DNA of 5,020 nucleotides from Albidovulum sp. (GCA_030837785.1 JAUQYA010000099.1:1-5020), one strand, 5' to 3'; counted from the first letter of the stretch, positions 1 through 4,860 are shown. Notes: generated by a model not told the origin, from the sequence alone. Numbers and translations: made by a program.

Positions 1-79
1 GCTCCTTGATCGCGGCGAGATGGGCGAGCGTGCCGCCGATCTGTCCCGCGCCGATGAGGGCGATCCTGGGTCTGGCCAT
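1..79 (-). CDS. mdh: Malate dehydrogenase, N-terminal fragment (cut by window edge)
   Basis: Read on the minus strand, an ATG at 79-77 opens a frame that runs off the left edge after 26 codons. The peptide begins MARPRIALIGAGQIGGTLAH. Residues 9-16 (IGAGQIGG) are the glycine-rich turn of an NAD-binding Rossmann fold, and this exact form followed by TLAHLAAIKE is typical of the LDH-like malate dehydrogenases of alphaproteobacteria. The enzyme oxidises (S)-malate to oxaloacetate with NAD+ in the cytoplasm as part of the TCA cycle. The start is supported by a GGAGA ribosome binding sequence (minus strand, over 90-86) six bases upstream. It is transcribed away from the rest of the window, in the usual direction for an mdh-suc operon. 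Lactate dehydrogenase cannot be excluded from 26 residues alone, but the presence of mcl2, mch and sdhC nearby makes mdh much more likely. Confidence 0.9.
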   Translation of the reverse strand, partial: MARPRIALIGAGQIGGTLAHLAAIKE

Positions 80-272
80 GCTGAGTCTCCGGCTCCTGAT
101 GGATATACGATCGATTCCGGGGGACTGGGTAATCCCTCGGGCCGAATCGCGCAAGCCCGCCGCGCTGCGGCATGTCTGGCGCCCCCTTTTGCCGCCCCCC
201 TTTTGCGTCCCGGGCCTTCGCGATAGGGAAGGCGACGGTGCGGCAGGTAGCGGGCAGGCGGGGGCCGGCGGG
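80..272. promoter_or_regulatory. Divergent intergenic region between mdh and the TauE/SafE gene
   Basis: This 193-bp gap separates two genes pointing away from each other, so it should hold the mdh promoter on minus and possibly one for the transporter on plus. The only AT-richer stretch is around 98-118 (gatggatatacgatcgattc), close to mdh. I could not fit a convincing -35/-10 pair on either strand. A direct repeat CCCCCTTTTGC occurs at 182-192 and 196-206. The ribosome binding site for the plus-strand gene is weak: a G-run at 260-264. No small gene is supported here. Confidence 0.45.
182..206. repeat. Two-copy direct repeat CCCCCTTTTGC
   Basis: CCCCCTTTTGC is present at 182-192 and again at 196-206, a period of 14 bp. 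It lies upstream of the TauE/SafE start in the divergent region. It may be an operator-like element or simple C/T slippage; nothing in the sequence decides between them. Confidence 0.5.
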
Positions 273-1019
273 ATGGAGGGGGTCGAATTCTGGGTCGCCG
301 GATGCGTCGCCGCGGCGCTGGTGGGGCTGTCGAAGGGCGGCCTGCCGGTGGTGTCGATGCTGGCGGTGCCGGTGCTGTCGCTGGCGATATCGCCGGTGGC
401 GGCGGCGGGACTGCTCCTGCCCGTCTATGTCGCCTCGGACGCGATCGGGCTCTATGCCTACCGCCGCGCCTTCGACGCCCGCGTCCTGGCGATCCTGGCG
501 CCGGCCTCGGTGCTGGGGGTCGGGCTCGGCTGGCTGACCGCGACAGTCGTCTCCGACCGGCTGGTGACGGGGATCGTCGGCGCGATCGGCGTGGCCTTTG
601 CGTTGAGCCTTTTCTTCGGGCGGCGGCCGGAGGGCGCGGGCAAGCCCGCCCGGGTGGCCCCGGGGCTCTTCTGGGGGGCGGTCACCGGCTACACGAGTTT
701 CGTCAGCCATGCCGGCGCGCCGCCCTATCAGGTCTATGTGCTGCCGCTCGGGTTGGAAAAGACGGTGTTCGCGGGGACGACGACGATCTTCTTCGCCTTC
801 GTGAACGCCGTGAAGCTGCTGCCCTACTGGGCGCTTGGCCAGCTGTCGGCGGAAAACCTCGAACACGCGGCCGTCCTCTCGCTGCCCGCGATCGCGGCGG
901 TGCTGGCCGGTGTGCGGCTGGTGCGGGTGCTGCCGGAACGGCTGTTCTTCCGGCTGGTCACCTGGGCGCTTCTGGCGGTGTCGCTGAAGCACCTCGCCGA
1001 CGCGGCCTTCGGCGGCTAG
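273..1019 (+). CDS. TauE/SafE-family (sulfite exporter / UPF0721) membrane protein
   Basis: This 248-residue protein is strongly hydrophobic, with about seven or eight membrane segments (roughly residues 5-18, 26-50, 71-92, 97-115, 131-146, 165-187, 198-216 and 227-243). It carries the two glycine signatures of the TauE/SafE (DUF81) family: GLSKGG at 18-23 in the first half and the matching HAGAPPY at 146-152 in the second half. Two related halves are typical, and about 250 residues is the usual length. Family members are inner-membrane exporters or permeases of sulfite, sulfoacetate or other small organic anions; the substrate here cannot be told. The frame is open upstream to position 6, but that extension is not hydrophobic and contains no fitting ribosome binding site. 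I chose ATG 273 because the first membrane helix begins there, with GGGGG at 260-264 as a weak Shine-Dalgarno. The gene diverges from mdh and converges on the small repeat protein, sharing its stop. Confidence 0.88.
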   Translation: MEGVEFWVAGCVAAALVGLSKGGLPVVSMLAVPVLSLAISPVAAAGLLLPVYVASDAIGLYAYRRAFDARVLAILAPASVLGVGLGWLTATVVSDRLVTGIVGAIGVAFALSLFFGRRPEGAGKPARVAPGLFWGAVTGYTSFVSHAGAPPYQVYVLPLGLEKTVFAGTTTIFFAFVNAVKLLPYWALGQLSAENLEHAAVLSLPAIAAVLAGVRLVRVLPERLFFRLVTWALLAVSLKHLADAAFGG

Positions 1020-1252
1020 GCGCCGGTTTCGCGCGGCGCCGGGGCGGCCGGGGCGGCGCTGGCGGACACGGGGCTGGCGGACACGGGGCTGACGGACACG
1101 GGGCTGGCGGACACGGTGCGGGCGGACCCGGGGCTGGCGGACACGGTGCGGGCAAGCCCGGCGCGCGGATCGGAGACCGCCGCGAAGGCATGGTGGGTGG
1201 CGAGGATCAGCCCGCCGAAGCCGAGCGAGAGGGCGAAGAGTTTCTGTTGCAT
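1016..1252 (-). CDS. Small secreted protein with Ser/Pro-rich pentapeptide repeats
   Basis: On the minus strand an ATG at 1252-1250 opens a 78-codon gene ending in TAG at 1018-1016. GAAAGG (minus strand over 1264-1259) lies six bases upstream as ribosome binding site. Residues 1-24 form a clear Sec signal peptide: QQK, a hydrophobic core LFALSLGFGGLILA, then cleavage after AFA. From memory, very similar leader sequences occur on short hypothetical exported proteins of Rhodobacteraceae, sometimes near mdh. Here the mature part is short and low-complexity: pentapeptides ARTVS, ASPGS, ARTVS, ASPVS, VSPVS, ASPVS at about 34-63, then an Ala/Pro tail. It has no cysteine and no recognisable domain. 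The frame stays open far upstream, to 2536, but that part is antisense to mcl2 and is not coding. Function is unknown. The ribosome binding site and leader make it real; the repeats may be a decayed or replaced C-terminus. Confidence 0.68.
   Translation of the reverse strand: MQQKLFALSLGFGGLILATHHAFAAVSDPRAGLARTVSASPGSARTVSASPVSVSPVSASPVSASAAPAAPAPRETGA
1059..1163. repeat. 15-bp tandem repeat, six copies plus a degraded seventh
   Basis: The unit CTGGCGGACACGGGG recurs at 1059-1073, 1074-1088, 1089-1103 (one change), 1104-1118 (one change), 1119-1133 (two changes) and 1134-1148 (one change). A poor copy follows at 1149-1163. The period is a multiple of three, so each unit adds one pentapeptide (consensus ASPVS or ARTVS) to the minus-strand secreted protein without breaking its frame. 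Copies 4 to 6 alternate between two variants, which points to duplication of a 30-bp double unit as well as of single units. Copy number could vary between strains by slippage. Confidence 0.92.
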
Positions 1253-1310
1253 GACCGGCCTTTCATCGCCGCGGATGACGGGGGCGATGCTGGGCGGGCA
1301 GGCGCAAGAA

Positions 1311-1322
1311 CCGGTTAACCGG
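1311..1322. promoter_or_regulatory. Perfect 12-bp palindrome CCGGTTAACCGG
   Basis: CCGGTT is followed directly by AACCGG, giving perfect two-fold symmetry over 12 bp. It sits 58 bp from the start of the small secreted gene and 146 bp from mcl2, between the two divergent genes, a typical place for an operator. The core TTAACC also resembles a CtrA half-site of alphaproteobacteria, here present on both strands. The binding protein is unknown. Confidence 0.4.
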
Positions 1323-1344
1323 GGGCGCGCCGCTGCCCGCGCCG

Positions 1345-1374
1345 CCCCCGGCGGACCCCTCCGGGTCCAGGGGG
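1345..1374. other. GC-rich hairpin in the mcl2 leader region
   Basis: GGACCC (1353-1358) pairs with GGGTCC (1363-1368) across the loop CTCC. Outside this, CCCCC (1345-1349) can pair with GGGGG (1370-1374) across a small internal loop. No T-run follows on plus and no A-run precedes it for minus, so it does not look like a Rho-independent terminator. It may be a leader RNA structure or chance in GC-rich DNA. Confidence 0.35.
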
Positions 1375-1442
1375 TAGCGCGCGCGGTTTCTGCGGCGCGG
1401 CAAATTGGGGCTTGCCGGATGCGCCGCACCTGTGGTCTTTGA

Positions 1443-1457
1443 CGCAATAAAATTGCG
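1443..1457 (+). promoter_or_regulatory. Inverted repeat CGCAAT-AAA-ATTGCG against the mcl2 ribosome binding site
   Basis: CGCAAT (1443-1448) and ATTGCG (1452-1457) are perfect reverse complements with a three-base spacer. The last G is also the first base of the GAGGAG ribosome binding sequence (1457-1462) of mcl2. As DNA it could be a repressor operator; as RNA it could form a short hairpin beside the ribosome binding site. Its AT-rich content stands out from the surrounding sequence. Confidence 0.4.
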
Positions 1458-1468
1458 AGGAGACTGCA

Positions 1469-2347
1469 ATGCCCGCCCAGACCGACCGGCCGCGACCCTA
1501 TCGTTCGGTTCTCTACATCCCCGGCTCGAACCTCCGCGCGCTGGAGAAGGCGCGGGATCTCGACTGCGACGCGATCATCTTCGACCTCGAGGATGCGGTG
1601 GCGGCGGAGGAGAAGGCGAACGCGCGGGCGCTGCTTGCCGGGGTGCTGGCAGAGGCGGACTATGGCGGGCGGGCGCGGATCGTCCGGGTCAACGGGCTCG
1701 ACACCCCCTGGGGGCGGGACGACGTGCTGGCCTTCGCCGCGGCGATCGCGGCGGGGGGGAAGGTCGATGCGGTGCTGGTGCCGAAGGTCTCCTCTCCGGC
1801 CGATCTCGACAGGGTGGCGGCGCTGATCCCCGGCGTCGCGCTCTGGGCGATGATGGAGACGGCTGCGGGGATGCTGAACGCGGCCGCGATCGCCGCGCAC
1901 CCGAGGCTTCGGGGCATGGTGATGGGCACCAACGACCTGGCCCGCGAACTGGGCAGCCGGTTCCGCGCCGACCGCCTGCCGATGCTGGCGGGGCTCGGGC
2001 TTTGCCTTCTCGCGGCGAAGGCGCAGGGGCGGATCATCGTCGACGGGGTCTACAACGCCTTCAGGGACGACGAGGGGCTGCGCGCGGAATGCGAACAGGG
2101 CCGCGACATGGGCTTCGACGGCAAGACGCTGATCCACCCCGCCCAGCTTGCCGTCGCCAACGCCGCCTTCGCGCCCTCGGCGGCCGAGATCGACCTTTCC
2201 CGCCGCCAGATCGCGGCCTTCGAGGAAGCGCAGGCGGCGGGGCAGGGGGTGGCCGTGGTCGACGGGCGGATCGTCGAGAACCTGCACGTCGCCACCGCGC
2301 GCGCCCTTCTTGCCCGTGCGGAAGCTATTGCGGAGCGGACGAAATAG
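1469..2347 (+). CDS. mcl2: (3S)-malyl-CoA thioesterase / CitE-like CoA-ester lyase
   Basis: This 292-residue protein belongs to the HpcH/HpaI/CitE superfamily of TIM-barrel enzymes. Visible hallmarks are YIPGSN (16-21), FDLEDAV (38-44), RVNG (73-76, the substrate-binding arginine), PKV (105-107), METAAG (129-134) with Glu130 as a likely metal ligand, and GTNDLARELG (153-162) with Asp156 as the second metal ligand. DGVYNAF and FDGKTLIHPAQ follow in the C-terminal half. In R. sphaeroides the paralogue Mcl2 hydrolyses (3S)-malyl-CoA to malate and CoA, completing the apparent malate synthase activity together with the lyase Mcl1. The cluster with mch, mdh and sdh matches Mcl2 rather than Mcl1. 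The start is certain: GAGGAG lies six bases upstream. A plain malyl-CoA or citramalyl-CoA lyase is the main alternative, since thioesterase and lyase members differ subtly in sequence. The product should be cytoplasmic. Confidence 0.86.
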   Translation: MPAQTDRPRPYRSVLYIPGSNLRALEKARDLDCDAIIFDLEDAVAAEEKANARALLAGVLAEADYGGRARIVRVNGLDTPWGRDDVLAFAAAIAAGGKVDAVLVPKVSSPADLDRVAALIPGVALWAMMETAAGMLNAAAIAAHPRLRGMVMGTNDLARELGSRFRADRLPMLAGLGLCLLAAKAQGRIIVDGVYNAFRDDEGLRAECEQGRDMGFDGKTLIHPAQLAVANAAFAPSAAEIDLSRRQIAAFEEAQAAGQGVAVVDGRIVENLHVATARALLARAEAIAERTK

Positions 2348-2387
2348 GGAAAGTCTTCGCGTGGTTTCCGGGTAGGGAGGTTTCGTG

Positions 2388-2945
2388 ATGCAGATCCTGG
2401 TGCTTGGCCTGATCCTGTGGCTGGTGTCGCATCTGTTCGGGCGGCTGGCCCCGGGGCTGCGGGCGCGGATGGGCACGGTTCCGGGCAAGATGGCGGTGAC
2501 GATCCTGTCGCTGGCCGCGATCGTCCTCATGGTCATCGGCTACCGCCGGGCCGAGGTCGTTCCGGTCTACACGCCGCTGCCGGGGATGGGGCACCTGACC
2601 GACCTTCTGATGCTGGTCGCGCTCTATCTCTTCGGGGTGTCGCATTCGAAGGGGCGGGCGCGGTCGCTGATCCGCCACCCGATGCTCTGGAGCGTGGTCG
2701 TCTGGGCGGTGGCGCATCTTCTGGTCAATGGCGACGCCGCCTCGCTGGTGCTGTTCGGGGGCATCGGGCTCTGGGCTGTCGTTTCCATCCTGCTGATCAA
2801 CGCGCAGGAGCAGTGGACCCGCCCGGCGCCGGGCGGGCTGAGAGGCGATGCGGTCGTCCTTGCCGTGGCGCTCGTCCTCTACGGGGCGATCGCGGGCATC
2901 CATATCTGGCTCGGCCACAACCCGTTCCTCGGGACCTATGGCTAG
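2388..2945 (+). CDS. NnrU-family integral membrane protein
   Basis: This 185-residue membrane protein has about five or six helices (near residues 2-17, 36-53, 70-86, 98-113, 119-137 and 154-175). Family features are an N-terminal LxSH (His15), FGVSHSKGR (82-90), RHPMLWSVVVWAVAHLLVNGD (96-116) with His97, Trp106 and His110, and a late GIH (His172). This histidine set in membrane segments is characteristic of NnrU. NnrU was first linked to nitric oxide/nitrite metabolism in R. sphaeroides; its biochemical role remains unclear. A start at GTG 2385 is possible, but ATG 2388 is better spaced (seven bases) from GGGAGG at 2375-2380. The gene begins 40 bp after mcl2 and ends 30 bp before mch, so the three are probably co-transcribed. 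This suggests a role tied to acyl-CoA metabolism, respiration or membrane haem/quinone chemistry, but that is inference. Confidence 0.85.
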   Translation: MQILVLGLILWLVSHLFGRLAPGLRARMGTVPGKMAVTILSLAAIVLMVIGYRRAEVVPVYTPLPGMGHLTDLLMLVALYLFGVSHSKGRARSLIRHPMLWSVVVWAVAHLLVNGDAASLVLFGGIGLWAVVSILLINAQEQWTRPAPGGLRGDAVVLAVALVLYGAIAGIHIWLGHNPFLGTYG

Positions 2946-2975
2946 GTCGGCAGGCATCAGGCTGAGGGACGCAAG

Positions 2976-4007
2976 ATGAAGACCAATCCGGGCAGGTTCT
3001 TCGAGGACTATGCGGTGGGCGAGGTGATCGCGCATGCGGTGCCGCGCACGCTGTCGGGCGGCGAACGGGCGCTTTACCACGCGCTCTATCCGGCACGGGG
3101 TGCGCTTTTCTCCTCGGACGCGTTCGCCCGCGCCTGCGGCCTTCCGGCCGCGCCGATGGATGACCTGATCGCGTTCCACACCGTCTTCGGCAAGACCGTG
3201 CCCGACATCTCGCTCAACGCCGTGGCCAATCTCGGCTATGCCGAGGGGCGCTGGCTGAAGCCGGTCTGGCCGGGCGACACGCTCAGGTCGGAAAGCCAGG
3301 TGATCGGGCTGAAAGAGACCTCGAACGGCAGGTCCGGCGTCGTCTGGGTGCGCACGCGGGGGCTCGACCAGCGGGGCGAGGTGGTGCTGGAATACGTCCG
3401 CTGGGTGATGGTCAGGAAGCGCGACGCGGCCGCGCCCGCGCCCCAGGCCGTCGTGCCCGACCTCGCGCCGTCGGTGGCGGCGGCCGATCTGGTGCTGCCC
3501 GAGGGGCTCGACTTCACCGGCTACGACTTCGCGCTGGCGGGCGAGAGGCACCGCTGGGGCGATTATGCGGTGGGCGAGAGGATCGACCATGTCGACGGCG
3601 TGACCGTCGAGGAGGCCGAGCACATGCTGGCCACGCGGCTGTGGCAGAACACCGCCAAGGTGCATTTCGACGCGACCAACCGCGAGGACGGGCGGCGGCT
3701 GATCTACGGCGGGCATGTGATCAGCCTCGCGCGCGCGCTATCGTTCAACGGGCTGGCCAACGCGCAGATGATCGTGGCGCTGAACGCGGGCGCCCATGCC
3801 AACCCCTGTTTCGCCGGCGACACGGTGCGCGCCTGGTCGGAGGTGCTGGACCGGGCCGAGACCCCGGCCCCCGGCGTTGGCGCGCTGCGCCTGCGGCTTG
3901 TCGCGGTCAAGCAGGGCGCTGTGCCCTTCGCGCTGAAGGGCGCGGACGGGAAATACCTGCCGGAGGTGCTTCTCGACCTCGATTACTGGGCGCTGATGCC
4001 TTTGTGA
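2976..4007 (+). CDS. mch: Mesaconyl-CoA hydratase (double MaoC/hotdog protein)
   Basis: This 343-residue protein consists of two MaoC-type hotdog halves, about 1-150 and 185-343, joined by an Ala/Pro-rich linker (151-175). The duplication is visible: FEDYAVGEVIAH (9-20) matches WGDYAVGERIDH (194-205). The second half holds a variant hydratase signature, QNTAKVHFDATN (224-235) with His230 and Asp232, then YGGHVISLARAL (244-255). In R. sphaeroides, Mch reversibly hydrates mesaconyl-C1-CoA to beta-methylmalyl-CoA in the ethylmalonyl-CoA pathway; it is a tandem hotdog protein of this size. GAGGGA at 2964-2969 lies six bases before the ATG. Sequence style (ANLGYAEGRWLKPVWPGDTL, 84-103) fits the Mch group better than generic enoyl-CoA hydratases or the C1-C4 CoA hydratases. 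The protein should be cytoplasmic and act upstream of the malyl-CoA enzymes, including its neighbour mcl2. Confidence 0.9.
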   Translation: MKTNPGRFFEDYAVGEVIAHAVPRTLSGGERALYHALYPARGALFSSDAFARACGLPAAPMDDLIAFHTVFGKTVPDISLNAVANLGYAEGRWLKPVWPGDTLRSESQVIGLKETSNGRSGVVWVRTRGLDQRGEVVLEYVRWVMVRKRDAAAPAPQAVVPDLAPSVAAADLVLPEGLDFTGYDFALAGERHRWGDYAVGERIDHVDGVTVEEAEHMLATRLWQNTAKVHFDATNREDGRRLIYGGHVISLARALSFNGLANAQMIVALNAGAHANPCFAGDTVRAWSEVLDRAETPAPGVGALRLRLVAVKQGAVPFALKGADGKYLPEVLLDLDYWALMPL

Positions 4008-4035
4008 TCGGGCGGCAGAGGCGTATGCTCGGCCC

Positions 4036-4728
4036 ATGCGCCGGGCCCTTGCCGTCTGTCTTCTTTCCGCGCTCGCCGCGCCGGCGGCGGGCTGCGAGGT
4101 GGCGCTCCTGCTGGCCGTCGACATCTCGGGCTCGGTCGACCGGCGCGAGTTCGCGGTGCAGATGCAGGGGCTGGCCGAGGGGTTGCGCGACCCGGTGGTG
4201 AGCGAGGCGCTGGTGCGGGGCCAGTCCGCCGTGGCGCTGATGCAGTGGACGGGGGCGTCGCGGCAGGTACTGTCGGTCGGCTGGACCCGGATCGCCGGGC
4301 CTGAGGACGTGGAGGCGCTGGCCGCCCGCATCACCCGCCTGCCGCGGGTCTGGACCGAATTCTCCACCGCGATCGGCCAGGCGATGACCTACGGCAGCGG
4401 CGTCTTCGACCGGGCGCCCGCCTGCCGCCGGCGGGTGATGGACATTTCCTCGGACGGGCGGAGCAACGAGGGCACCGAGCCCGCAGAGGTGAAACCGGCG
4501 ATGGACAGCCTTGCCATCATCGTCAACGCGCTGGTCATCCGCGGTGACGACCCAGACCTTCCGGCCTATTTTGCCGAGAACGTGATGACCGGGCCGAATG
4601 CCTTCGTGGTGACCGCCGAGGACTATGGCGAATACCCCGAACGGATGCGCCGGAAGCTGCGCCGCGAGACCGAGCGGGCGATGTCGGCGCTGCCGGCGCA
4701 AGCGATTCCCGCGCACTACGCGCCATGA
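4036..4728 (+). CDS. DUF1194 exported protein with von Willebrand A-type fold
   Basis: This 230-residue protein starts with a signal peptide (MRRALAVCLLSALAAPAAG, 1-19) followed by CEVALLLAVDISGSVD. DISGS (29-33) is the DxSxS part of a MIDAS metal site. FSTAIGQAM (109-117) supplies the Thr, and DISSDGRSN (136-144) the later Asp (Asp140). These motifs and the length are those of the DUF1194 family of proteobacterial exported proteins. Cys20 and Cys130 are the only mature cysteines and may form a disulfide. AAGC resembles a lipobox only weakly, so a lipoprotein is possible but less likely. The role is unknown; MIDAS domains bind divalent metal and protein partners. The ribosome binding site is poor (AGAGG at 4017-4021, 14 bases from the ATG), so translation may depend on the gene 28 bp upstream. 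This start is retained because it gives an exact signal peptide. Confidence 0.86.
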   Translation: MRRALAVCLLSALAAPAAGCEVALLLAVDISGSVDRREFAVQMQGLAEGLRDPVVSEALVRGQSAVALMQWTGASRQVLSVGWTRIAGPEDVEALAARITRLPRVWTEFSTAIGQAMTYGSGVFDRAPACRRRVMDISSDGRSNEGTEPAEVKPAMDSLAIIVNALVIRGDDPDLPAYFAENVMTGPNAFVVTAEDYGEYPERMRRKLRRETERAMSALPAQAIPAHYAP

Positions 4729-4745
4729 CCGGAAGCCGCGAAAAG

Positions 4746-4791
4746 TGTGATCACGATATTTTGCCATGTGATCACAAAAACGATCTTTTGC
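4746..4791. repeat. Duplicated operator-like module with GTGATCAC palindromes
   Basis: The 8-bp palindrome GTGATCAC occurs at 4747-4754 and 4768-4775, exactly 21 bp apart or two helical turns. Both copies are preceded by T, and the second extends to the perfect 10-bp palindrome TGTGATCACA. Each is followed by a second matching element: ACGATATTTTGC at 4753-4764 and ACGATCTTTTGC at 4780-4791 (11 of 12 identical). The whole is therefore two copies of one module, the second with about six extra bases. This fits a regulator binding cooperatively on one face of the DNA. Confidence 0.72.
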
Positions 4792-4797
4792 GCTAAC
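4786..4797. promoter_or_regulatory. CceR-like imperfect operator TTTTGCGCTAAC (tentative)
   Basis: From memory, CceR, a LacI-family regulator of central carbon metabolism in R. sphaeroides, binds a palindrome close to TGTTAGCGCTAACA. The right half GCGCTAAC matches here, while the left half deviates at two positions. The core TTGCGCTA recurs at 4849-4856. The match is suggestive only. Confidence 0.25.
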
Positions 4798-4832
4798 TTG
4801 CCAGAAATCAGCGCCTTTCGGCCAATCGCGGC

Positions 4833-4860
4833 GTGACACGGGCGCGAATTGCGCTATTGA
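4833..4860 (+). promoter_or_regulatory. Possible sigma-70-type promoter of sdhC
   Basis: GTGACA (4833-4838) matches five of six bases of the -35 consensus. TATTGA (4855-4860) follows after a 16-bp spacer as a weak -10. Transcription would start near 4867, leaving a leader of about 60 bases, and the GTGATCAC sites would lie roughly 90-120 bp upstream, a position suited to activation. The -10 match is poor. Confidence 0.32.

Larger units (their letters stand above)
1253..1468. promoter_or_regulatory. Divergent intergenic region between the small secreted protein and mcl2
   Basis: This 216-bp region must carry the promoters for mcl2 (plus) and the small gene (minus). It contains, in order, a perfect palindrome CCGGTTAACCGG (1311-1322), a GC-rich hairpin (1345-1374) and an AT-rich inverted repeat next to the mcl2 ribosome binding site (1443-1457). 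TTGCCG at 1412-1417 could be a -35 box, but no good -10 follows at the right distance. TAAAAT at 1448-1453 looks like a -10, but it lies too close to the start codon and lacks a -35. The open frames that cross this region are GC-driven and have no coding character. Confidence 0.5.

Noticed and set aside
1059..1163. CRISPR array
   Set aside because: The units are contiguous 15-bp tandem copies with no spacers and they lie within a coding frame.
302..1318. 338-codon plus-strand frame overlapping the transporter
   Set aside because: It is Gly/Arg/Ala-rich with no domain and is an alternative frame of the TauE/SafE gene continuing through the tandem repeat.
1353..1368. GC hairpin as a Rho-independent terminator
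   Set aside because: There is no T-run after the stem on either strand, and no gene ends close by.
1263..1469. 68-codon minus-strand frame filling the mcl2 upstream region
   Set aside because: Its composition is Pro/Arg/Gly-rich, it begins on the mcl2 start codon, and it lacks a ribosome binding site; it crosses elements that look regulatory.
1253..2536. Long minus-strand open frame upstream of the small secreted gene, in the same frame
   Set aside because: It is antisense to mcl2, which has clear family motifs. The translation is Arg/His/Pro-rich, as expected for the complement of a high-GC gene. Only the last 78 codons after ATG 1252 have a ribosome binding site and a signal peptide.
2325..3716. 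463-codon minus-strand open frame across the NnrU and mch genes
   Set aside because: It is a GC-driven shadow: rich in Arg, His and Asp with no domain, opposite two genes with recognised motifs and good ribosome binding sites.
4746..4776. CRP/FNR-type binding site (TGTGA and TCACA halves)
   Set aside because: In each copy the half-sites abut without the 6-bp spacer needed by CRP, and TTGAT-N4-ATCAA of FnrL is absent.
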